A DNA stretch of 64,000 bases from Lederbergia citrea (GTDB lineage: Bacteria > Bacillota > Bacilli > Bacillales > Bacillaceae_C), in the NCBI RefSeq assembly GCF_018343525.1, contig NZ_JAGYPH010000005.1, positions 1 to 64,000 on the forward strand, written 5' to 3'. The translations under genes were made by a program, and so were the position numbers. How positions within the stretch are numbered: position 1 is the stretch's first letter; each line of letters starts with the position of its first letter. Of this stretch, positions 34,586 to 42,506 are shown piece by piece. A model generated the notes under the pieces. That model was not told the origin of the DNA and did no database searches. It saw only the letters and a program-made list of their open reading frames with translations.

Positions 34586-35389
34586 TTATTTCGGAAATAA
34601 CCATTCATGATCTGGATCATTATGAAACTTCCATGTTCGTTTCGGACCAGCCATTACATTTAAATAGTATGATTCATAGCCTGGCACTGCTGATACAGGA
34701 TGATACCCTTCAGGGACTAGTACGACGTTTCTGTTTTCGACACTTAATGTCTCATTCAGACTTCGATCATCATTGTAAACTCGTTGAAAGACAAATCCTT
34801 GTGAAGGATTGATTTCGTGATAGTACGTTTCTTCTAAGTATGATTCATTTGGCAAGTTATCTTCATCATGCTTATGAGGAGGATAACTGGATGTATTCCC
34901 ATCAGGAGTGTAAACCTCTACAACTAGCAAACTATCAGCTTCTTTTTGTTCTGGTAAAATATTATGGATTTTACGGCTCATTTTTCCTGATCCACGATCT
35001 TCTTGGCCGACATCTTCCGGTGCAATTAACCGTGCCGGATAATTCCCTTTTCCTGGCGCCAAGCAAACAGCTAATTCAAGATCTGTCAAAGCTTTAACCG
35101 TATAGGAATCTTCATTTGGCACATAAACGGAGTATGGAGGTATTTTTTCAAACACACTCATTCTCTTTCCGATATTTTCAAACGATTCTTTTTCAGTTTT
35201 AACGTCTGCTCGTCCACTTAAGAGAACGAGACATACTTCATTTTCTTCTGTAGATGTGCTCAATGTTTCTCCTTGTTTTAAGGAATAAACTTCAAAACCA
35301 ACATACTTCCATCCAGCAGATTCTGGCGTTACATGTAACACCCTGCCATTTTCGTCTCTTTGCTTAGGTTTTAAAAGTAGTTGAGACAT
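34586..35389 (-). CDS. iolB: 5-deoxy-glucuronate isomerase
   Basis: Isomerises 5-deoxy-glucuronate to 2-deoxy-5-keto-gluconate, the substrate of IolC. The 267-aa bicupin has the family stretches HVTPESAGWKYVGFEVYSL, SSYPPHKHDEDNLPNESYLEETYYHEI with metal-binding His and Glu residues, and GYHPVSAVPGYESYYLN. ATG with GGAGG upstream. It is preceded by a promoter and palindromic operator. Confidence 0.96.
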   Translation of the reverse strand: MSQLLLKPKQRDENGRVLHVTPESAGWKYVGFEVYSLKQGETLSTSTEENEVCLVLLSGRADVKTEKESFENIGKRMSVFEKIPPYSVYVPNEDSYTVKALTDLELAVCLAPGKGNYPARLIAPEDVGQEDRGSGKMSRKIHNILPEQKEADSLLVVEVYTPDGNTSSYPPHKHDEDNLPNESYLEETYYHEINPSQGFVFQRVYNDDRSLNETLSVENRNVVLVPEGYHPVSAVPGYESYYLNVMAGPKRTWKFHNDPDHEWLFPK

Positions 35390-35413
35390 ATTATCCCTCC
35401 TGCTATAAAATAA

Positions 35414-35459
35414 GTTAAGCGCTTAACCAAAGTCTATCTGATTATCAAAATATAATCAA
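35414..35459 (-). promoter_or_regulatory. iolB promoter with palindromic LacI-type operator
   Basis: On the minus strand TTGATT (35454-35459), a 17-bp spacer and TAGACT (35431-35436) form a fair sigma-A promoter. Immediately downstream lies the perfect 14-bp palindrome GTTAAGCGCTTAAC (35414-35427), positioned to block initiation. The AAGCGCTT core is typical of LacI/CcpA-family operators. Carbon catabolite control by CcpA is the alternative to the local LacI protein. Confidence 0.6.
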
Positions 35460-35479
35460 TATTTTTTATATAATAAAGA

Positions 35480-36508
35480 TTATTTCACTGCAACCGCATT
35501 CAATTCGGATAATGAAACGGAGCGTTTTTCTTTCCACGATAATTGGGCAGCTAATGCGATTAATTCAGCCTTATATCCATCTTCTCCGGAACAAGAAAGT
35601 GGTTTTTCTTCAACAATAGCTTTTGCAAATTCAGCAATTTCTGCTACATACGCTTCTTTATAGCGATCAAGGAAGAAGTATTTTGGATGATCAACTGTAA
35701 TTGAATCTTTTGTAGAGATTTGGACGTTTGTATAACGTTCGTTTTCAGCTGAGACGACTCCTTCATCCCCGAATACCTCGATACGCTGATCATACCCATA
35801 CACAGCCTGACGGCTATTATCGATTACTCCAAGGGAACCATCATCAAAGGTCAAGGTGATAATAGCTGTATCTACATCATTATTGCGTTTGAACTTTGGA
35901 TCAATTAAATTCGCTGCACTTACAGACACCTCGGCTACCTCTCTGCCAGAAAGATATCGGATCATATCAAAGTCATGAATGGTCATATCCATAAACATCC
36001 CACCAGAACGCTGAATATAGGACTCATCAGGTGCTTGCGGATCCCTGGAGGTTATTTTTAAAATATGTGGCTTGCCAATTTTTCCAGCGCGAACAGTTTC
36101 AAAGACTTTGCGGAAATGTTTATCAAACCGACGGTTAAATCCAACTTGGAATTTCACACCAGCCTCTTGTACGACTTGAAGGGCTTCTTTCGTTTCCTCA
36201 ATATGAAAGCTAATCGGTTTTTCACAAAATATATGCTTCCCGGCCTTTGCGCAAGCTTTAATAAAATCGACATGTGTGTCCGTTGATGAACAAATGAAAA
36301 CCGCGTTAATTTCAGGGTCCTTCAATATATCATCAGTTTGTGTAGTGAGCACTGGTACTTGTTGCTCCAAATGCGTTCCTTTTAAATGATCAATGCTTAT
36401 ATCTGATATGGATTTCAAGTGGAATAAGCCTGATCTCAATATATTATCAGCATGCAGCTGACCGATTCTGCCAGCCCCAATAATGCCTACTGTTACTTTT
36501 TTCATCAT
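35480..36508 (-). CDS. iolG: myo-Inositol 2-dehydrogenase
   Basis: Oxidises myo-inositol to 2-keto-inositol with NAD+. The 342-aa Gfo/Idh/MocA protein has the Rossmann motif GIIGAGRIGQLHADN, the catalytic Lys in FCEKPISF, and GGMFMDMTIHDFDMIRYLSG with the Asp/His catalytic residues. ATG with GAGGTGATTT upstream; a second Met follows at once. It lies between the symporter (18 bp away) and iolB, at the head of the cluster. Confidence 0.92.
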   Translation of the reverse strand: MMKKVTVGIIGAGRIGQLHADNILRSGLFHLKSISDISIDHLKGTHLEQQVPVLTTQTDDILKDPEINAVFICSSTDTHVDFIKACAKAGKHIFCEKPISFHIEETKEALQVVQEAGVKFQVGFNRRFDKHFRKVFETVRAGKIGKPHILKITSRDPQAPDESYIQRSGGMFMDMTIHDFDMIRYLSGREVAEVSVSAANLIDPKFKRNNDVDTAIITLTFDDGSLGVIDNSRQAVYGYDQRIEVFGDEGVVSAENERYTNVQISTKDSITVDHPKYFFLDRYKEAYVAEIAEFAKAIVEEKPLSCSGEDGYKAELIALAAQLSWKEKRSVSLSELNAVAVK

Positions 36509-36526
36509 AAATCACCTCGTAAAATA

Positions 36527-38281
36527 TTAAATGGATTCTTGTTTAAGCTCCGGTTTTACTTTTTTTGCAATCGTCTCTTTCGGTATCGGGTCAAGTTTCT
36601 TATTTGTATTACGCCAGAACCAAACCACTCCCCCGATGAGAATCAGACTCGCCAAGAAAAACACAAGTGACATGTTTGAATAATCATAACCCGCTTTCGC
36701 TACACCGATTGGAGAGAAGAACGTATACACACCAACCATTAACGCAATAATCAGAATGGAAAAAGCTTTTGCATGCTTCCAAGGTTTTAGGTCAACTACC
36801 TTAGAATCATATAATTCATAAGCTGTTTCTCTAGGTTTTAATCTTCCAATCACAATCATTATTAAAATATTGATTGGGAATAATACAGTTAAAACATAAA
36901 GGAAATTAATTTCGTCAAGAATGAATTTTGACAACGCATACAAAATAACATGGACTACTATTGCAATCTTAGGAGCACTCTTCGGCACACGCTTACTGAA
37001 AAATCCTACCATTACCATTGCTATTATCGGCAAACTATAAAACCCATTCATTTCTTGTAAATAATAAAAGAGTCCTGATGGAGCATAGATGATGAATGGG
37101 GCAACAATGACGGCAGTAGCTGCAAGTAAGGCAGCAAATATCCTGCCGATCTTAACAAGCTCATCGTCTTTTGCTTTCGGTTTAAAAATTGGCTTGTAAA
37201 TATCCAGCGTAAATAATGTAATAGAACTATTTAACACATTATTAAAAGAGCTTAAAATAGCGCCAAATAAAACAGCGGCCAGGAATCCTGATAATGCTAT
37301 TGGCAGCACATCATTAATGAGTGTGGGATAGGCCATATCCGGGTTTCCAAGGGCACCACCATATAACAAGTAAGCGATGATACCGGGCAAGACTAAAAAT
37401 GTTGCCCCGAATATTTTAAAGATCCCAGCAAACAGCACACCCTTTTGGCCTTCCGCTAAATCTTTTGCGGCTAATGAACGTTGAATAATCGATTGGTTCG
37501 TACACCAATAAAATAAGTTATTAAACAATAATCCCGTTAACAAAACCGTCCAAGGCACAGATGATGAATGGTTTCCAATTGAATTCAGTTTTGCGGGATT
37601 GGCCGTCATTAGCTTACCGACACCATCTACTAAACTACCACCGCCAAGAGCAAACAAGGCTAAAAATGGAATAAGCAAACCACCTATAATAAGACCGATT
37701 CCATTAATCGTATCACTCATTGCGCAAGCTTTAAGTCCACCAAGAATGACATAGCCACAACTGATAATCCCTATCGCCATTGAAATGAAAAAAATGATTT
37801 TGAATGTACTAATATTAGTGATCGTAGTTAATGAAAAAATGCTATCAATCACAAGTGCTCCCGAATATAATACAGTTGGTAAATATACGGTCGCATAACC
37901 TAATAAAAATAACACGGAAACAATCTGTCTCGTTCTCACATCATAACGTTGTTCCAAAAAGTCTGGAATTGTCGTTATGCCCGCTTTTAAATAACGAGGC
38001 AAAAATACAAATGCCATAAGAATCAAAGCTATAGGAGCGGTTACCTCCCAGGCCATTACAACCATTGACTCACCAAATGCTTGTCCATTAAGTCCGACGA
38101 TTTGTTCCGTTGACAAGTTTGTTAGTATAAGAGAACTTGCAATGACAATTCCAGTTAAACTTCTTCCTCCAAGAAAATATCCATCTGAACTTGTTAAATC
38201 CGTACCTTTTGTCTTGTACCAAGAAAACCACATTACAAAAATGGTATATGCTAAAAAGGTTGCTGCAATAATCCAAAGCAT
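36527..38281 (-). CDS. Sodium:solute symporter (SSS family), probable inositol uptake
   Basis: A 584-aa transporter with about 13-14 membrane helices. The SSS family features are near the N-terminus (DGYFLGGRSLTGIVIASSLILTNLSTEQIVGLNGQAF) and in the middle (GGLKACAMSDTINGIGLIIGG). It is the first gene of the inositol cluster in transcription order and is cotranscribed with iolG, so inositol import is the best guess. B. subtilis uses MFS proteins (IolT/IolF) instead. ATG with AGGAGGAG upstream. Confidence 0.88.
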   Translation of the reverse strand: MLWIIAATFLAYTIFVMWFSWYKTKGTDLTSSDGYFLGGRSLTGIVIASSLILTNLSTEQIVGLNGQAFGESMVVMAWEVTAPIALILMAFVFLPRYLKAGITTIPDFLEQRYDVRTRQIVSVLFLLGYATVYLPTVLYSGALVIDSIFSLTTITNISTFKIIFFISMAIGIISCGYVILGGLKACAMSDTINGIGLIIGGLLIPFLALFALGGGSLVDGVGKLMTANPAKLNSIGNHSSSVPWTVLLTGLLFNNLFYWCTNQSIIQRSLAAKDLAEGQKGVLFAGIFKIFGATFLVLPGIIAYLLYGGALGNPDMAYPTLINDVLPIALSGFLAAVLFGAILSSFNNVLNSSITLFTLDIYKPIFKPKAKDDELVKIGRIFAALLAATAVIVAPFIIYAPSGLFYYLQEMNGFYSLPIIAMVMVGFFSKRVPKSAPKIAIVVHVILYALSKFILDEINFLYVLTVLFPINILIMIVIGRLKPRETAYELYDSKVVDLKPWKHAKAFSILIIALMVGVYTFFSPIGVAKAGYDYSNMSLVFFLASLILIGGVVWFWRNTNKKLDPIPKETIAKKVKPELKQESI

Positions 38282-38345
38282 ATGTATACTCCTCCTTTTT
38301 TCGCGTGTACTACACTATTTCCGTTTACGTAGAAAGATTCGCTTT

Positions 38346-38363
38346 AAAGAAAGCGCTTTACAT
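38346..38363 (-). promoter_or_regulatory. AAGCGCTT operator/cre candidate before symporter gene
   Basis: AAAGAAAGCGCTTTACAT contains the AAGCGCTT core and near-palindromic flanks, about 65 bp before the symporter start. It fits a LacI-family operator or a catabolite (cre) site (TGWAANCGNTNNCA with mismatches). Confidence 0.5.
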
Positions 38364-38457
38364 AAGTGTAAAAAAAATAAAACCACGCAATTTTTATTAA
38401 TGAATCCTCTTTTCACCCCATTTTTAATCCTGACTTTAACTAAGGAAAATAAATTAA

Positions 38458-38471
38458 GGAAAGCGCTTAAC
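38458..38471 (-). promoter_or_regulatory. Second AAGCGCTT operator before symporter gene
   Basis: GGAAAGCGCTTAAC shares its right half with the palindrome before iolB (GCGCTTAAC). It lies about 110 bp upstream of the first site; two spaced operators would allow DNA looping by a LacI-type tetramer. The rest of 38282-38538 is AT-rich, with no gene seen. Confidence 0.45.
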
Positions 38472-38538
38472 TCAACCTCCCTAAAAATATATAACAAATA
38501 TTATAATAAATCAAGCTTTTCTTATTTTATTGAAATAT

Positions 38539-38580
38539 AAAAAATGAAGTAGTCCAGCCTTGGACTACCTCATTTTTTAT
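38539..38580. terminator. Bidirectional terminator
   Basis: AAAAATGA(A/G)GTAGTCCA with a 4-nt loop and its complement form a long stem flanked by A and T runs on the two sides. It can end transcription in either direction. It lies downstream of the small minus-strand gene at 38899-39045 and upstream of the inositol cluster regulatory region. Confidence 0.85.
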
Positions 38581-38581
38581 A

Positions 38582-38712
38582 TTGGATTGAGCGGGTTTTC
38601 CAAAGCTTACCGCTCGCTTTCCGCGGGGCGAGCGCCGAGCCGCTTCGTCGCTACGCTCCTTTAGGGTCTCGACTGTCTCGCAGATCCCGCAGGAGTCGAG
38701 CGGACGCTTCTC
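38582..38712. repeat. GC-rich palindromic intergenic element
   Basis: About 130 bp of sharply higher GC content. The ends hold near-inverted parts (CCGCTCG...CGAGCGGACGC), and the interior runs CGAGCGCCGAGCCGCTTCGTCG, CTACGCTCC and CCCGCAGGAGTCGAGCGG. This matches the look of the abundant non-coding Bacillaceae repeats. No coding sequence. From 38713 to 38898 nothing further is recognised. Confidence 0.65.
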
Positions 38713-38898
38713 CAAACCAATACAATTCTACAATTTACTTTTCTGTTTACTCTTTCATTTTTATAACGGTAGAACGTTTCTTTGCGGAGGCGAAGGAAAA
38801 GGGCTTATTTTAACTGCCTTTTGTCTTCAAACTGAGTGTATAGTTTAAAATTTAAAACTGTCCACTATTTTAATTTATTATTGCACATTCAACTAATC

Positions 38899-39045
38899 CT
38901 ACTTGTTATCTAATTTCCTCAAAATATCTTGAAGTGTGCGATTGCGTTCTTTTGCTAATTTAACAACCGAAACCGCAAACCAAATAACAAATATTATCGG
39001 AACTACATAAACAAGAAACATTAAGAATGGCAATATACTCATCAT
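38899..39045 (-). CDS. Small membrane protein, unknown (48 aa)
   Basis: A short frame encodes MMSILPFLMFLVYVVPIIFV and then IWFAVSVVKLAKERNRTLQDILRKLDNK: one or two membrane segments followed by a charged, probably helical, cytoplasmic tail. The layout is common for tiny Bacillus membrane proteins. The ribosome site (GGTGAAG) is weak; a second Met follows at once. The 260 bp upstream (39046-39301) show no clear feature. It is followed by a repeat and a bidirectional terminator. No function assigned. Confidence 0.6.
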   Translation of the reverse strand: MMSILPFLMFLVYVVPIIFVIWFAVSVVKLAKERNRTLQDILRKLDNK

Positions 39046-39301
39046 TACTTCACCAGCACCCAAACAACCGTCACCAACCTTTTATTGTTTATTTATCTAA
39101 ACTCTCGCATCAACCTGATCAACGCAATTTCAACAAATCATTTTTCGTTAAATGTTTCTCTTTCATTTGTTAGCGTATTCTTCTATCCTCAGAAGTTGTT
39201 GCACAGATTTTATCGGGTTATAACAAGTTGGTTGCATAAGTGTAGCTCCATAAATGTGTAAAGCAACTCTAAAACGGACTATCACAAAAAATTATATTTA
39301 C

Positions 39302-40165
39302 TCACTCTACAGATATAGTGATAACCGTTTTTAAAGATTCATCCTGGCCAATTATAGGCAATTCTTCTTTACGATTCATTTCATTCGTCATAGCCATCCA
39401 TGGCTCTACACAAACAAAGTCTTGCCCCTTTTCTGTCCATAAATAAACGTATTTGAATTCTTCGCCGTATTTCATTAACACCTTTTTATTCAGTTCCGGC
39501 AATTCAAAAGCAATTTCCTTTTTTATAGCATCCAATAAAACAAGCGATTCCTTCTTATCGGATAAATCTAATCCTTCCTTCACATTCTTAATTTTAAAAT
39601 CATTATCATCGCGATACGTTTTTGCATCTGTTTCATATGTAAGATTTTTCTCGGAAGTTTTGAAATATGGATGAAAACCTGGATAAATTGGCATGTCAGA
39701 TTCCGATTTATTTACATATTCTTGCTGGATGCTCAAAGTATTTCCTTGCAATACGTATGTAAAGATTACTTCAAAATCAAACGGAAAAGATTTTCTGGTT
39801 TCTTCATTGCTTCTTAGTCTTAAGGTGATCGAAGCACCGTCAGTTGTGTCAGTATTCATAACTTCCCACGGATAATTTCTAGCAAATCCGTGGTTTCTCA
39901 TTTCATATACTTTACCATCCCACTCGTACTTCCCATCCACTAATTGGCCTGATATAGGAAATAAAATTGGTATTCCACCTCTAACATTGGCCTCTTCATC
40001 ATAAAAGGTCTTTTTATTCAAAAATAATAATTCCTCGCCATGTACACCAAAACCAGTTATGATTCCCCCTCTTTCAGGAGCCACTTTTATCCATGAATGC
40101 GCATTTGAATCGGTTACTTCATAGATTGTAAAATTTGCATCTTGTTTCTGAGTAACTTTATACAT
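39302..40165 (-). CDS. Aldose 1-epimerase family protein
   Basis: A 287-aa galactose-mutarotase-fold protein with RGGIPILFPISGQL, NHGFARN (a catalytic-histidine region) and PGFHPYFKTS (a second His), and a late EPWMAM stretch. It interconverts anomers of a hexose or pentose, possibly the sugar freed by the neighbouring GH2 and GH43 enzymes. It starts 15 bp after the PHP gene with GGAGG upstream, so the two are cotranscribed. Confidence 0.85.
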   Translation of the reverse strand: MYKVTQKQDANFTIYEVTDSNAHSWIKVAPERGGIITGFGVHGEELLFLNKKTFYDEEANVRGGIPILFPISGQLVDGKYEWDGKVYEMRNHGFARNYPWEVMNTDTTDGASITLRLRSNEETRKSFPFDFEVIFTYVLQGNTLSIQQEYVNKSESDMPIYPGFHPYFKTSEKNLTYETDAKTYRDDNDFKIKNVKEGLDLSDKKESLVLLDAIKKEIAFELPELNKKVLMKYGEEFKYVYLWTEKGQDFVCVEPWMAMTNEMNRKEELPIIGQDESLKTVITISVE

Positions 40166-40180
40166 TGTTGCGTTATCCTC

Positions 40181-40999
40181 CTACAAATGATCAAGATATC
40201 TTTTCTTTTCTTTAAAATAAGCCCAATCTTTAAAACCAATTTCTTTGAGTCGCTGTCTCACCAATTCAAACTCGTCGCCAACTCTTTCCGGATCATGTGC
40301 ATCAGATCCGAAAGTAGGTTTTACTCCATAATAAAGCGCTCTTTCAAGAATATCATCTGCTGGGTACCAGCCGCCGCAGTCCTTCGTATTACCTGAAGTA
40401 TTGATTTCAATGGCAATCTCATTTTCACCGATTACTTTTAAAGTATGATCGATTGCATTCGTTTGAATCTTAGAAAAAGCGGGATAAAATCCCTTCATTG
40501 CGTCAATATGCCCGAGAATTTGAAATAACCCACTTTTCGCTGATTGTTCAATGAGATGATAATATCTTTCTTTCGTCGCTATTTTTTCTTGTTCAGTCAA
40601 ACCATCCCATCGACCCTTCTTAAAAATATTAATGCCATCTACATGGTGAACAGAACCGATAATATAATCAAAAGGATACTGATCATATTGTTTTTTATAA
40701 AGGTTGATATGGTCTGGAAAAAAGTCTGATTCAATCCCTAAAAGAACATCGATTTTCCCCTGAAACTCTTCCTTCAACATTAAAACTTCTCTGATATAAG
40801 CTGGGAATTCACTTTTTCCCATAGCAATGCCAGGAAAAGGCTGTTCTTCTTCACTTGCAAAATACGGTGAATGATCTGCAATACCAATCATATCCAAACC
40901 GTTATTTATTGCTGCTTCGATATAATCTCTTATCTCACCGCGGGCATGTCCACAACGGTAGTGATGCGTATGAAAATCAAATTTCAAATGGGAGTTCAT
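40181..40999 (-). CDS. PHP-domain phosphatase (histidinol-phosphatase-like)
   Basis: A 272-aa PHP metalloprotein from the ATG at 40999 (AGGTGG upstream; 14 extra residues in the longer frame lack a ribosome site). The metal motifs are KFDFHTHHYRCGHA near the N-terminus, IGIADHSPYF, LGIESDFFPD, GSVHHVDG, LGHIDAMKGF and FGSDAHDPERVGDE. HisJ/HisK proteins have this layout, but there is no histidine gene nearby. In this carbohydrate cluster it may act on a sugar phosphate; that is inference. Confidence 0.82.
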   Translation of the reverse strand: MNSHLKFDFHTHHYRCGHARGEIRDYIEAAINNGLDMIGIADHSPYFASEEEQPFPGIAMGKSEFPAYIREVLMLKEEFQGKIDVLLGIESDFFPDHINLYKKQYDQYPFDYIIGSVHHVDGINIFKKGRWDGLTEQEKIATKERYYHLIEQSAKSGLFQILGHIDAMKGFYPAFSKIQTNAIDHTLKVIGENEIAIEINTSGNTKDCGGWYPADDILERALYYGVKPTFGSDAHDPERVGDEFELVRQRLKEIGFKDWAYFKEKKRYLDHL

Positions 41000-41076
41000 T
41001 TTTTTACCACCTTTTAAATAATTTCTTCTATGTATTAACATACTCCAAGCAGATGAGAAACCCCTTTAATTATGCT

Positions 41077-41114
41077 CAAAAAAGGATGCAGCACGAAAAT
41101 ATGCTGCATCCTTT
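41077..41114 (-). terminator. Terminator after the GH43 gene
   Basis: AAAGGATGCAGCA and TGCTGCATCCTTT form a 13-bp stem around an 8-nt loop on the minus strand, with T residues following. It ends the ABC-YesL-GH2-GH43 operon; the PHP and epimerase genes downstream then need their own promoter or read-through. Confidence 0.93.
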
Positions 41115-41120
41115 CCTAAT

Positions 41121-42506
41121 TTAAAGAACCGTTAAGAGTGTTCCTTTATATGTGACCGATGGATCTTCAATTAGTTGAACCTTCAAGTTTGAGGATTGAA
41201 TAGTCCTTTTGTAGACCACCAATCCATTAACTTGAAGCGCCACAACATCACCTGTTTTTTCAATCGACAAATGTTGATATGTAGAAAAATCAGGGTCATT
41301 TTTTAATAATGTTTTATTGTGACTATCCCCTTGGCGAACTTCAAATGCCTTCTCGTCTGGATCAATTGTCCATTTTAGGACCATCCCATTCTCATCAGAA
41401 AGGCTTCCGCCAAGTGTAGAATTCTCAGGGTTAACCGTAGATAGGTTGGTCTCAAAGTAAAACGAATTAGCTGGATGGGAAGCTAAACTCTTATTAATCG
41501 AATGAATTCCATCATCAAATCTACAATCGACCGTTGGTAGCGATGGTGCAGGAATCGCTTCTAAAGTTGGCTCCTCAATTTTAATAAGATCATCTTGCCA
41601 TTCAAATTTACCAACATGAACTTTTCTTCCCTTTTTTTCTGGATCTGGTTCATATCCATGATAGACCACATACTTATCTACACCATTAGGACCGCTCGTT
41701 ACAACATGGTGGCCAGGTCCGAAGCATGCAGCATTGCTTGCAAGAATCGGTTTACCGCCTTCCCACTTCTTCCAGGTCGTATCATTCATTCCATTTGGCC
41801 CCATTGGTACTTTAGAAGTCGCAACATACATTCCGTACGTATCATCACCGAACCAACCAGCGCTGTACATTTGATAATATACACCGTTTTTCTTTAAAAC
41901 AAATGGACCCTCGTTCCAAAACCATGTCCCTTCTTTATTCCCCTCATGCATCATTTCAGGTTTGACAACAAGCGTTGGATTGCCGGCAAGGGTTTCAAAA
42001 TCTATCATTTTATCAACAACATTCCCACAGCCGATGACACCGTTAGGACCTTTTGTATACTCGTTTCGGACGTTGTAAAATAAAAACCACTGGCCATCAT
42101 CATCTAAGAAGGGATGTGCATCAATCGACCACTCATTCGTTAATGGCTCGGCATTTAAGATAAATGGACCGATTGGACTTGTACTTTTAGCGACACCAAT
42201 GTGACGAATTTCATCATCGGCATTGCCATCGGCTTTTGTCATCGCACCAGTCACGTACATATAAAACGTTCCATTATAATGGATGATTTCAGGGGCCCAA
42301 AGATCAATTTGAGCCCAATGATTTTTATCATTTGACGCTGTAAGTGCAACGCCAACTTTTTCCCAATCTACAAGATTTGTGGACTCATAGACGAGGATTT
42401 CATATTGTCCTGTATGGTATAAATAGTATTTTCCGTTATATTTCAAAATAGCAGGATCGCCATGATCCATATCAGGAACAAAAATGACTGGATTATGATA
42501 AATCAT
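41121..42506 (-). CDS. Glycoside hydrolase family 43 enzyme, cytoplasmic
   Basis: A 461-aa protein without a signal peptide. The five-bladed propeller residues of GH43 are visible: catalytic base in MDHGDPAILKYNGKYYLY, the pKa-modulating Asp in WSIDAHPFLDDDG, and the general acid Glu in WFWNEGPFVLKKNG. The C-terminal 120 residues form a beta-rich accessory domain. It likely removes arabinose or xylose/galactose side groups from imported oligosaccharides. Its ATG follows the GH2 stop directly, so the two enzymes are made together. Confidence 0.88.
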   Translation of the reverse strand: MIYHNPVIFVPDMDHGDPAILKYNGKYYLYHTGQYEILVYESTNLVDWEKVGVALTASNDKNHWAQIDLWAPEIIHYNGTFYMYVTGAMTKADGNADDEIRHIGVAKSTSPIGPFILNAEPLTNEWSIDAHPFLDDDGQWFLFYNVRNEYTKGPNGVIGCGNVVDKMIDFETLAGNPTLVVKPEMMHEGNKEGTWFWNEGPFVLKKNGVYYQMYSAGWFGDDTYGMYVATSKVPMGPNGMNDTTWKKWEGGKPILASNAACFGPGHHVVTSGPNGVDKYVVYHGYEPDPEKKGRKVHVGKFEWQDDLIKIEEPTLEAIPAPSLPTVDCRFDDGIHSINKSLASHPANSFYFETNLSTVNPENSTLGGSLSDENGMVLKWTIDPDEKAFEVRQGDSHNKTLLKNDPDFSTYQHLSIEKTGDVVALQVNGLVVYKRTIQSSNLKVQLIEDPSVTYKGTLLTVL

